Origin: an uncultured bacterium
GTDB lineage: Bacteria > Verrucomicrobiota > Lentisphaeria > Victivallales > UBA1829
NCBI GenBank assembly: GCA_900548385.1
Contig: URKJ01000020.1
Span: 21,204 to 85,203 of the forward strand
DNA: 64,000 bases
Reading direction: 5' to 3'
The position numbers and the translations under genes are program-made. Shown here one piece after another: positions 50,194 through 58,248 of this stretch (its first letter is position 1; each line of letters begins with the position of its first letter). The notes under the pieces are model-generated. The model did no database searches, was not told where the DNA came from, and saw only the letters and a program-made list of their open reading frames with translations.

Positions 50194-51930
50194 ATGACAA
50201 ATGCAATGAAGGCTTTCTGCGACCGGAAGTTCGGTATGTTCATCCACTGGGGGCTCTATGCGCTTCCCGGAGGACGGCACAACGGCAAAGTCATGGAATA
50301 CATCGGTGAATGGTTTCAGTCCTATTTCCGCATGCCGAATGAAGAGTATGCAAAATTCGCCGGGGAATTCAATCCCGTTAAATTCAATGCGGACGACTGG
50401 ATCCGCAAAGCCGCCGGGGCGGGAGTCAAGTACATCGTCTTCACGACCAAGCATCATGACGGTTTCTGCATGTACGATACGAAAATTTCCGATTACAACA
50501 TTGTAAAGATGACGCCGTTCGGTCGCGACCCGCTCCGCGAACTTCAGCACGCATGCGCCAGATACGGCGTCAAACTGGGGGTTTATTATTCCCATCATCT
50601 CGACTGGCATGAAAAGGATGGCGGAGATCCCGCGCCGGAACGCGGTCTCAACTGCGGCAACATGCACTGGGGCAACGACTGGGATTTTCCCAACCGTTCC
50701 GAAAAAAACTTTGCAAACTATTTTTATGGAAAAGTGATTCCGCAGATCACGGAGCTGCTCACCAATTACGGTGAAATCTGCGAACTCTGGTGCGACTGCC
50801 CCATGGACATCAAGCCGGAATTCAGTCAGGCTCTCCGCGCCCATGTCAAAAAACTCCAGCCGGACTGTATGATCAACAGCCGCATCGGCAACAACTGCCA
50901 GGATTTTGTCGGTCTCGGTGACAACCAGCTGCTTACCAACAAACTTGCCTATCCCGTCGAATCTCCGGGAACCCTCAACAATACCTGGGGATTCAAATAC
51001 GACGATCACAACTGGAAATCAACGGAACAGGTCATCACCCAGCTGATTTCCCTGACTGAAAAGAATGCCAACTATCTGCTGAATGTCGGACCGACCGCCG
51101 AGGGGGAATTTACTCCCGAAACCGACCGGATTTTCGCAGGAATCGCCGACTGGATCCGCGATAAGAAAGATGCCGTTCACGCCAGTTCGCCGAATCCGTT
51201 CCCGCAGGAGCTTGACTTTGCATTCTGCACCGTAAAAGGCAACTGCCTGAATCTCTTCCTGAAAAAGACTCCCGCAGAGCTTTCCCTGAGCGGAATCCGG
51301 GGGAAACTGGTTTCCGCCAGCGTCGGTTTTGAACAGAACGGCGACAGGATCACGCTGAAACTTCCGGACTTCCAAGGTCAGTTCCTCCCGCTCGTGACGC
51401 TCACATTCGACCGTGTCCCGGAAGTCACGCAGACGATCATTCCGCAGAACGGCGGCATGGTTCTCGGCATGAGCATCGGCACGATTCATGAGGGCAAAAG
51501 CGGAGACGGGGAAAAACGGGAAGTCGTTGATGAAGCCGCTGTCACCCATACGATTACCAACCATGCCAAACTTGACCGCGACGGTACGATCTGCGACTGG
51601 AACAACACCGCGGACCATGTCACCTGGACAGTCGAATTTCCCGAAGGCGGCGAGTATGAGGTTTCCATCATTACCCAGACCCGCTGGAAGAATCAGCCGT
51701 GGGATGGCGGGCGCATTATGGAAGTGAGCTGGAACGGACAGAAAGTCTCGAATGCCTTGAATAAAGATGAACAGTTTCCCAGTCCTTACCACACCAAGTA
51801 TCTCTCGTATCTCGGTACGTTGAAAATCGGTGCGGGGGAATGCGGGCAGCTGACATTGAAAACTCTGCGGATCGACTCGGAAGACGCCGGACGGCTGAAT
51901 CTGTCATCGGTCCGCCTGATGCGGAAATAA
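50194..51930 (+). CDS. GH29 alpha-L-fucosidase with C-terminal galactose-binding-like domain
   Basis: A 578-residue protein without signal peptide. The GH29 barrel has KFGMFIHWGLYALPGG near 13, YIVFTTKHHDGFCMYD near 80, GVKLGVYYSHHLDWH near 122 and the nucleophile D201 in ELWCDCPMD. YLLNVGPTAEGEF near 300 is the last barrel signature. A beta-sandwich C-domain follows (to about 420). Then a second sandwich of the discoidin or galactose-binding type includes VTWTVEFPEGGEYEVSIITQ. It releases alpha-linked L-fucose from host or plant glycans. It is divergent from an AraC regulator and followed after 45 bp by a small secreted protein. Confidence 0.95.
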   Translation: MTNAMKAFCDRKFGMFIHWGLYALPGGRHNGKVMEYIGEWFQSYFRMPNEEYAKFAGEFNPVKFNADDWIRKAAGAGVKYIVFTTKHHDGFCMYDTKISDYNIVKMTPFGRDPLRELQHACARYGVKLGVYYSHHLDWHEKDGGDPAPERGLNCGNMHWGNDWDFPNRSEKNFANYFYGKVIPQITELLTNYGEICELWCDCPMDIKPEFSQALRAHVKKLQPDCMINSRIGNNCQDFVGLGDNQLLTNKLAYPVESPGTLNNTWGFKYDDHNWKSTEQVITQLISLTEKNANYLLNVGPTAEGEFTPETDRIFAGIADWIRDKKDAVHASSPNPFPQELDFAFCTVKGNCLNLFLKKTPAELSLSGIRGKLVSASVGFEQNGDRITLKLPDFQGQFLPLVTLTFDRVPEVTQTIIPQNGGMVLGMSIGTIHEGKSGDGEKREVVDEAAVTHTITNHAKLDRDGTICDWNNTADHVTWTVEFPEGGEYEVSIITQTRWKNQPWDGGRIMEVSWNGQKVSNALNKDEQFPSPYHTKYLSYLGTLKIGAGECGQLTLKTLRIDSEDAGRLNLSSVRLMRK

Positions 51931-51975
51931 CCGGGAAAACCCCGTCAAACAACCAAAATAGAAGGAGAAGGAATC

Positions 51976-52512
51976 ATGAAAAAACTGCTCACTCTGACTC
52001 TTGCGGCAGGACTCGCAAGCCTCGTTTCCGCTGTGGACTTCCGGGTCGACATTTCCGGTCAGGGCTCCAAAATTGAACTGGAAAACAAAGACGCAAAAGG
52101 ACTCCGTACCGCAACCGCCGGCTGGCTCGGCGAAAACAAGAATCAGCGTCTGCTTTACATAGGGCCTGTTTCCAGACAGTGGGAAGAAAAAAGTTTTTCG
52201 TTCACCGCAAAAAAAGACGGAACCGTTGGAATCAGCCTGATGGGAACCATCAACAAGAAAGGCGCACCGCTGATCGCGTATGATGATGTCAAGGTCAATG
52301 GAAAAGCTCTCACCAACGGCAGTTTTGAACAGACTGCGGAAAAGAAAATTCCCGGTTGGGGCGGTTGGGGATCCGCAAAAGTCATGACCGATGGCGGAGC
52401 GGACGGCAAAAACTACGTTCTCGCCAACCATGTTCATGCCCTCAGTCAGAACATCAAAGTCAAAGCGGGAGAAACGGTAACGGTTTCTCTCAAAGTCAAA
52501 GAAGGAAAATAA
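51976..52512 (+). CDS. Small secreted jelly-roll-like protein
   Basis: A 178-residue protein with signal peptide (MKKLLTLTLAAGLASLVSA, cleavage before VDF). The mature part reads like one carbohydrate-binding-type jelly roll: SFSFTAKKDGTVGISLMG, IAYDDVKVNGKALTNGSFEQ and the end HALSQNIKVKAGETVTVSL. The phrase L(T)NGSFEQ is frequent at the start of CBM4/CBM22-like domains, which supports a glycan-binding fold. AGAAGGAGAAGGA precedes the ATG. A terminator follows, so it closes the fucosidase operon. Confidence 0.72.
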   Translation: MKKLLTLTLAAGLASLVSAVDFRVDISGQGSKIELENKDAKGLRTATAGWLGENKNQRLLYIGPVSRQWEEKSFSFTAKKDGTVGISLMGTINKKGAPLIAYDDVKVNGKALTNGSFEQTAEKKIPGWGGWGSAKVMTDGGADGKNYVLANHVHALSQNIKVKAGETVTVSLKVKEGK

Positions 52513-52533
52513 TCCTTAATCAGGCAGGAATTT

Positions 52534-52581
52534 CCGGGCGCCCGACGGACCGATACGGCATCGTGCGCCCGGTTTCTTTTT
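52534..52581 (+). terminator. Intrinsic terminator of the GH29 operon
   Basis: CCGGGCGC pairs with GCGCCCGG around a 23-base loop and is followed by TTTCTTTTT. Confidence 0.75.
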
Positions 52582-52612
52582 GCATTATTTTCCAGATTTT
52601 GTTTATCGCGGC

Positions 52613-52640
52613 TTGAAAATAAGCGGCAATACTATATATT
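52613..52640 (+). promoter_or_regulatory. Predicted promoter of the sialate O-acetylesterase gene
   Basis: TTGAAA (52613-52618), 16-base spacer, TATATT (52635-52640), 37 bases before the ATG. Confidence 0.55.
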
Positions 52641-52677
52641 TTTCCTCGTCAACCAACAACAAAGAGAGAGGTTTGCT

Positions 52678-54792
52678 ATGAAAAAACTTGTGTATTTCGC
52701 ACTCTCCGTTTCGGCCGCATTCATGCTTGGCGCCTGCGCCCTGTTCCAATGCCCGGAAGGAAACGCGGAAAAATTCGCAGTAAACAACATTTACGGCAGC
52801 CACATGGTGCTCCAACGCGATGAGCCGATCCGTATTGTGGGAACTGCTGAAGCCGGAAAATGCGTCAAAGTGACGATCGCCGGAAATTCCGTAAATGCGA
52901 CTGCAAATAAAGACGGTGTCTGGGAAGCCGTTCTTCCTGCGATGCAGGCGGGCGGTCCCTATACGGTCGTCGTGACCGGCGCAGCGGGTGCAAAACCGGT
53001 ATCGTTCGATGACGTTCTCATCGGAGAAGTCTGGCTCTGTTCCGGGCAGTCCAACATGCAGATGCCGGTCTGGAGCTTCGGACCGTTCTGGAGCAGCAAA
53101 AACGGAAAAGAGGAGGCAAAACGCGCCAATTATCCGGAAATCCGGCTCTACAACACGACCCGTATCGTCTCTCCCGGTGTCGAACGTTCCGCAATCACCG
53201 GATCCGGCTGGCTGGTCTGCTCACCGGAAACAGTGAAAGATTTCAGCGCTCTCGGCTTCTATTTCGGACGTCAGCTGTTCCGTGATCTCAAGATTCCGAT
53301 TGGTCTCATTCACTCCAGCTGGGGCGGAACCCGTATTGAGCCCTGGATCAGCAAGGCCGGATTTGAGTCTATCAACCGCACCGCCGAGCTGGCTCAGATC
53401 AGAACGGCCGAGGATCCCCAGTCGATCAACAAGGAAAAAGCACGGCTCAAAGCCATGCGCGACAAAGCCGATGCGGCATTCAATGCATGGTACAAAAAAT
53501 TCCATGCCGCTTACGCCGCGGAAACCAAAGCCGCTGCAGATTGGAAAAATCCCGGATATGACGTCTCCACCTGGGAAACCGTCAAGGTTCCCGGAGTCAT
53601 TGATCCGGAAATCGACGGTGTCGTCTGGTTCCGCCGTGATGTCGAGCTTCCCGCAAGCTGGGCGGGCAAAGACCTGCGTCTTTCGCTCGGAGCCATTGAC
53701 GACTGCGACGAAACGTTCTTCAACGGTGTGAAAGTCGGCGGCATTGGTCCCGATACCCCGAATTACTGGGAATACAAGCGTATGTATACTATTCCCGGCA
53801 AACTTGTCAAAGCCGGAAAGAACACCATCGCAGTCCGCGTAATCGACACGTTCGGTAACGGCGGGTTTGGCTCTCCCGCCAATCTGATCTATATTCAGTG
53901 CGGTTCCGACATTGCGCAGCGTATCGGACTCGACGGCAACTGGAAGAGCAAACTGGAGTTCAAGGTCGATTCCAAAAAAATCGGCCCCCGTCCGACCGTA
54001 ACTGCGAATTATGCGCTCAGCTCTTCGCAATTCCCCGCGACTCTGTACAATGCCATGGTAGCCCCGTGGACGGTTTATCCGATCCGTGGAGTCATTTGGT
54101 ATCAGGGGGAATCCAATGCCGGAGCGTATCAGGATTACATGAAGCTGTTTCCGCAGCTGATCAAAGACTGGCGCGCAAAATGGCACAATCCCACCATGCC
54201 GTTCGTCTTCGTCCAGCTTTCCGCGTTTGAACGCCATACCCCGCGGATCCGTCTCGTGGACGATTTCTGGAAAAACCGTCAGCCTGCCGACAGCAACTGG
54301 GCAATGCTCCGGGAAGTGCAGACCGCAACGCTGAACGTTCCGAACACCGGAATGGCGGTATCCATCGACATCGGCGACCATTCGGATATTCATCCGGCGG
54401 ACAAGCAGACGCTCGGTTACCGCGTCGCCCGTGAGGCGGAACGTCTCGCCTACGGAAGAAAGGGCGTCACAGCTGGGCCGATGTATGAGTCCATGAAGAT
54501 CGAGGGCGATAAAATCCGTCTCGGCTTTACCAACGTTGGCCAGGGGCTTTACGTCAAAGGCAAAAAGCTGAACTGCTTTGCCATTGCCGGAAAAGACGGC
54601 AAATTCGTCTGGGCGAACGCCCGTGTTGAAGGAAACAGCGTGCTCGTCTGGGCGGATTCCGTCAAGCACCCCGTCGCCGTCCGGTATGCATGGGCCAGCT
54701 ATCCGGGAGAACCGAATCTGTATAATCTGGACGGCTTCCCTGCCTGTCCGTTCCGTACCGATATGCCCGGCTACCTGCTGAAGAAAAAATAA
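52678..54792 (+). CDS. Sialate O-acetylesterase lipoprotein (SGNH hydrolase)
   Basis: A 704-residue lipoprotein with lipobox LGAC near residue 20. The family N-terminus VNNIYGSHMVLQRDEPIRI is followed by the nucleophile loop VWLCSGQSNMQMPV, then GLIHSSWGGTRIEPWIS. An inserted galactose-binding-like module lies at about 295-410 (VVWFRRDVELPASWAGKDL, GAIDDCDETFFNGV). The second half has RGVIWYQGESNAGAYQDYM, and the Asp-His pair is in SDIHPADKQTLGYR. It removes O-acetyl groups from sialic acids, or from acetylated plant sugars in some members. This unmasks glycans for glycosidases at the cell surface. It is monocistronic with its own promoter and terminator. Confidence 0.92.
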   Translation: MKKLVYFALSVSAAFMLGACALFQCPEGNAEKFAVNNIYGSHMVLQRDEPIRIVGTAEAGKCVKVTIAGNSVNATANKDGVWEAVLPAMQAGGPYTVVVTGAAGAKPVSFDDVLIGEVWLCSGQSNMQMPVWSFGPFWSSKNGKEEAKRANYPEIRLYNTTRIVSPGVERSAITGSGWLVCSPETVKDFSALGFYFGRQLFRDLKIPIGLIHSSWGGTRIEPWISKAGFESINRTAELAQIRTAEDPQSINKEKARLKAMRDKADAAFNAWYKKFHAAYAAETKAAADWKNPGYDVSTWETVKVPGVIDPEIDGVVWFRRDVELPASWAGKDLRLSLGAIDDCDETFFNGVKVGGIGPDTPNYWEYKRMYTIPGKLVKAGKNTIAVRVIDTFGNGGFGSPANLIYIQCGSDIAQRIGLDGNWKSKLEFKVDSKKIGPRPTVTANYALSSSQFPATLYNAMVAPWTVYPIRGVIWYQGESNAGAYQDYMKLFPQLIKDWRAKWHNPTMPFVFVQLSAFERHTPRIRLVDDFWKNRQPADSNWAMLREVQTATLNVPNTGMAVSIDIGDHSDIHPADKQTLGYRVAREAERLAYGRKGVTAGPMYESMKIEGDKIRLGFTNVGQGLYVKGKKLNCFAIAGKDGKFVWANARVEGNSVLVWADSVKHPVAVRYAWASYPGEPNLYNLDGFPACPFRTDMPGYLLKKK

Positions 54793-54819
54793 TTATCGGC
54801 AATCCAGCTAATCGCTGTA

Positions 54820-54855
54820 CCCGCCGGAACTTCATTCGAGTTCCGGCGGGTTTTA
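54820..54855 (+). terminator. Intrinsic terminator of the esterase gene
   Basis: A 12-base perfect stem (CCCGCCGGAACT with AGTTCCGGCGGG), seven-base loop, followed by TTTTAT. Confidence 0.88.
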
Positions 54856-54914
54856 TGTTATCCTCTGCCGTCCCGGCGACTTTTATGAATTTTGATGATT
54901 TTTTGCAAACGGCT

Positions 54915-54944
54915 TTCGCATTCTTCAAACAACAGTGCTATATT
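54915..54944 (+). promoter_or_regulatory. Predicted promoter of gnd
   Basis: TTCGCA (54915-54920), 18-base spacer, TATATT (54939-54944), 34 bases before the ATG; AAAGGGGAA lies in the leader. Confidence 0.45.
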
Positions 54945-54978
54945 GCTGTAACCAAAAGCAAGAAAGGGGAATCATAAC

Positions 54979-56454
54979 ATGTCTGAATTAGTAAAAGCCG
55001 ATATCGGCATGATCGGACTCGCTGTGATGGGGGAAAATCTTGTTCTCAATATGGAATCCAAAGGATTCACCGTCGCAGTATACAACCGGACCGCGGACCG
55101 GACCACCGGATTCATCAACGGCCGCGCCAAAGGAAAACGGATCCTGCCCGCTTATTCTGTGGAGGAGTTCTGCCGGAACCTGGAGACTCCGCGCAGGATC
55201 ATGCTGATGGTCAAAGCCGGAAGCGCGGTCGATGCAATGATCGCGCAGCTGTTGCCGCATCTTCAGCCGGGCGACATCATTATCGACGGCGGAAACTCCT
55301 ATTATCAGGATACGGAACGCCGCGTCCGGGAGCTTGCCGATAAGCAGATACGGTTTGTCGGCTCCGGTGTTTCCGGCGGTGAGGAAGGAGCCTTGCACGG
55401 TCCTTCGCTCATGCCCGGCGGAAACAAAGAGGCCTGGCCGCTGATCGAACCCGTTTTCAAAAAGATCGCCGCATCCGCTCCGGACGGTTCCCCGTGCTGT
55501 GAATGGATCGGTGGCGGCGGTTCCGGCCATTTCGTCAAAATGGTTCACAACGGGATTGAATATTCCGATATGCAGCTCATCGCGGAAGCGTATCTGCTCC
55601 TGCGCAGTCTGCACGATTACCCGACGTCTGAACTCGCGGAGATTTTCCGCCGCTGGAACAAGGGCCCGTTGGAAAGTTATCTGATCGAAATCACCGCGCA
55701 AATCCTTGATACCAAAGATCCGGAAACCGGACTCCCCGCCGTGGATGTGATTCTGGACCGTGCGGGACAGAAAGGGACCGGGAAGTGGACCGCGGAAGCT
55801 GCTCTGAATCTCGGCACGCCTGCAATGACGATCGCGGAAGCGGTCTTCGCCCGTGCCATGTCCGCTCTGAAACAGGAACGGCTGCATGCTTCGGAATTGT
55901 TTCCGGAACGGCGAAAGGTCAGTCAGATTTTCAAGGAAGAACACCGCAGGGAACTGATCGGCTATGCGGAACACGCTCTGTACGCATCCAAGATTTGCGC
56001 CTACGCACAGGGTTTCCAATTAATGAAAACAGCTTCCGATGAGTTCGGCTGGGGGTTGGATCTCGGCTCCCTCGCGGCGATCTGGCGTGGCGGCTGCATC
56101 ATCCGGGCAAAATTCCTCGACAATATCCGTAAAGCATATGCGGATGGACGAAATCCCGCCAATCTGATGGTTGACCCATTCTTCCATGCGGAATTGCTGC
56201 GGACGGAAAACGAATGGCGGTTTGCCGTGGTCGATGCGATCACCTACTCGGTTCCCGTTCCCGCATTCTCCAGCGCACTTGCCTACTTCGATTCCTACCG
56301 GACCGCGAATCTTTCCGCCAACCTGATTCAGGCCCAGCGGGATTTCTTCGGCGCCCACACTTATGAACGCACCGACCGTCCCGCGGGACAGTTCTTTCAT
56401 ACGGACTGGACCGGACTCGGCGGTTCTGCAACATCAACCACCTACAACGCATAG
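54979..56454 (+). CDS. gnd: 6-phosphogluconate dehydrogenase (decarboxylating)
   Basis: A 491-residue cytoplasmic enzyme that oxidises 6-phosphogluconate to ribulose 5-phosphate, giving NADPH and CO2. The Rossmann motif GMIGLAVMGENLVLNM and the VYNRT nucleotide site are at the N-terminus. IIIDGGNSYYQDTERR, FVGSGVSGGEEGALHGPSLM and the substrate site GGGGSGHFVKMVHNGIEYSDM (shown to the catalytic Lys and Asn) follow. RGGCIIRAKFL and QRDFFGAHTYERTD close the helical domain. Full length. The next lipoprotein gene follows after 11 bp and may be cotranscribed. Confidence 0.96.
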   Translation: MSELVKADIGMIGLAVMGENLVLNMESKGFTVAVYNRTADRTTGFINGRAKGKRILPAYSVEEFCRNLETPRRIMLMVKAGSAVDAMIAQLLPHLQPGDIIIDGGNSYYQDTERRVRELADKQIRFVGSGVSGGEEGALHGPSLMPGGNKEAWPLIEPVFKKIAASAPDGSPCCEWIGGGGSGHFVKMVHNGIEYSDMQLIAEAYLLLRSLHDYPTSELAEIFRRWNKGPLESYLIEITAQILDTKDPETGLPAVDVILDRAGQKGTGKWTAEAALNLGTPAMTIAEAVFARAMSALKQERLHASELFPERRKVSQIFKEEHRRELIGYAEHALYASKICAYAQGFQLMKTASDEFGWGLDLGSLAAIWRGGCIIRAKFLDNIRKAYADGRNPANLMVDPFFHAELLRTENEWRFAVVDAITYSVPVPAFSSALAYFDSYRTANLSANLIQAQRDFFGAHTYERTDRPAGQFFHTDWTGLGGSATSTTYNA

Positions 56455-56465
56455 AGAGGTATTTT

Positions 56466-57287
56466 ATGAATACAAAAGCTGCACTGTTGCGTCTCGTCTC
56501 CTGCACATTTCTGTTCGGGCTTCTTTTTTCTGCCGTTTCCTGCTCCCTGTTCCGCGAGGATCTGCTGGACCTGGAAAACGGAGAGGCGGCGGACATCTCC
56601 GTGGAGGAGCTGTACAAGCGTATGACCGCCGCCACCGATCCGAAAGGGTTGTACGCAAAAGCGAAAACATACAAACTGGTACAGGAGGTTGAATCCGTTT
56701 CCGAACAGAAATCCCGCGATTTCTACAATACGGTTGTTCTGTTCAAAGACCCGGATTTCATCAAGCAGGTATCCATCAAAAACGGCAAAGCGTTCATGAT
56801 GATTCTCTATAAGAACGGGGAAGCGTGGTACATCAACCCGGTCAACATGAAAAACCAGAAGATTCCGAACGGAACGCCGCTGAATCTGGTAAAGGCTTTC
56901 ACCGGTATGCTGAAACCGGGAAACCAGTATAACCAGATTTTCAAAACCGTTGACATCGACGTGAATTATCAGGCGGGCAAAAAGTATTACCGTCTGATCT
57001 GCCGGGTCGATGATCCGGGAATCGCTCCGTATGTGTTTTACATCGACGCGGAAACCTATCTCACGCGCAGTCTTGAAACGATCCTCTATACGCAGGGCGG
57101 AGGCCGTTCCCTTTACACGGCGATTTCGGAAGACTACGCCTGGTTCTCCGGTGTGAAAATGGCGAAAAAAACGCTCGTCACCGTCGGCGGGAAAACGGAC
57201 GTGACGCGAATCGTCTCCTTTGTCCTGAATCCCGAACTTCCGGATGCGGATTTCTCGCTGAACGAGCCTTGGATTTACGACAAATAA
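56466..57287 (+). CDS. LolA-like outer-membrane lipoprotein-sorting protein (itself a lipoprotein)
   Basis: A 273-residue lipoprotein: a long signal ends in lipobox AVSC. The mature part follows the LolA/YjgL-type half-barrel: TAATDPKGLYAKAKTYKLVQ, YNTVVLFKDPDFIKQVSIKN, GEAWYINPVNMKNQ, IDVNYQAGKKYYRLIC and YVFYIDAETYLTRSLETI, as in proteins annotated 'outer membrane lipoprotein-sorting protein'. True LolA is soluble; this anchored version resembles LolB or unrelated family members, so transport of lipoproteins is not certain. It converges on the CBM9-like lipoprotein gene with a 22-base gap. Confidence 0.75.
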   Translation: MNTKAALLRLVSCTFLFGLLFSAVSCSLFREDLLDLENGEAADISVEELYKRMTAATDPKGLYAKAKTYKLVQEVESVSEQKSRDFYNTVVLFKDPDFIKQVSIKNGKAFMMILYKNGEAWYINPVNMKNQKIPNGTPLNLVKAFTGMLKPGNQYNQIFKTVDIDVNYQAGKKYYRLICRVDDPGIAPYVFYIDAETYLTRSLETILYTQGGGRSLYTAISEDYAWFSGVKMAKKTLVTVGGKTDVTRIVSFVLNPELPDADFSLNEPWIYDK

Positions 57288-57309
57288 ACTGCAGCGCCGG
57301 AAAAACGGT

Positions 57310-58227
57310 TCACCGCACCAGCGTTCCGCGTAAATGTCCGAAAATGTTATGTCCGCCGTAAAGCAGCGGATGGCACGCGCTCTGCTTGCCGTTCCGGCAG
57401 CGGATCAGGGTGAAATTGACCGTTTCACCGGGACGGGGCGGATTGCCGCGTTCGTATCCGGGGATCTCCCGCCATGGAACGGCAAGCTCGACGGAATATC
57501 CCGCCGGGGACCGGTTCGTGGCGGCGGAAAGCCCGCGCACGGAATCTTCCGGAGTGGCAATGCAGGAGCCCCAGCGGTTGTTCTGACCGAGCGCGTCATA
57601 GACAGAACCATCCGGTGCAACGACGATTTCCCAGTAAGTGCGGAAACGGATACCGGAGCCGATAAAACATTCCAGCGCATCCGCACGCCATGGCGCTTTG
57701 CCCGCATCGGGATCATACGGTTCCGCAGTCGGATTCGGCTGACGGAATTCGGCGGAAACATAGAGGAAGTTTTCATCCCACATCACGCTCCAAACGCTCC
57801 CGGTCCGGGCTTTCCGGTACACGGAAACAGGATATTCATCCCGGAACGTCAGCGCGTTTTCCCACGCGGCTTCACTCCGTAACCCGTCGATTTCCGGTCT
57901 GACCCTCGTATACGGAATCGAAACGGCGGGCGGCTGTTTTTCCGGCCATTCCATGCCTTTCCGCACTTCCGACTCCAAATCTCTCAGCCTTTTCCGGGCG
58001 GTATCGTATGCCGCCGGATCAGACGGGATCAAACGGCCTTTCAGGATTGCTTTCGATTCGGCGGAAGGCGTGGCGCTTTGGTTGACCATAAACTCCGCCG
58101 GAGTGTTCTTCCCCGCCAGATAATAATCATAATCGAACTGTTCCGCCAGCGCCCGGTCTTCTTCCGTCGGAACGATCTGACACCCCGCCGCGAAAATCAG
58201 CGGCAGAAACAGAAACAACCGTTTCAT
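57310..58227 (-). CDS. CBM9-like carbohydrate-binding lipoprotein
   Basis: A 305-residue lipoprotein (lipobox AAGC near residue 16). The N-terminal 95 residues are helical. Then comes a CBM9-like sandwich: VRPEIDGLRSEAAWENAL, SVMWDENFLYVSAEFRQPNP, ADALECFIGSG, TYWEIVVAPDGSVYDAL, SVELAVPWREIP and the closing PLLYGGHNIFGHL. Its length and framework equal those of the secreted protein at 23795, so the two are paralogs. This copy carries a lipid anchor while the other has an ordinary signal peptide. It is the third gene of the operon pseudopilin, 1,626-residue protein, CBM9-like protein. It follows the large gene by 21 bp. Confidence 0.82.
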   Translation of the reverse strand: MKRLFLFLPLIFAAGCQIVPTEEDRALAEQFDYDYYLAGKNTPAEFMVNQSATPSAESKAILKGRLIPSDPAAYDTARKRLRDLESEVRKGMEWPEKQPPAVSIPYTRVRPEIDGLRSEAAWENALTFRDEYPVSVYRKARTGSVWSVMWDENFLYVSAEFRQPNPTAEPYDPDAGKAPWRADALECFIGSGIRFRTYWEIVVAPDGSVYDALGQNNRWGSCIATPEDSVRGLSAATNRSPAGYSVELAVPWREIPGYERGNPPRPGETVNFTLIRCRNGKQSACHPLLYGGHNIFGHLRGTLVR

Positions 58228-58248
58228 AAATACCCTCTCTCCTGTATT

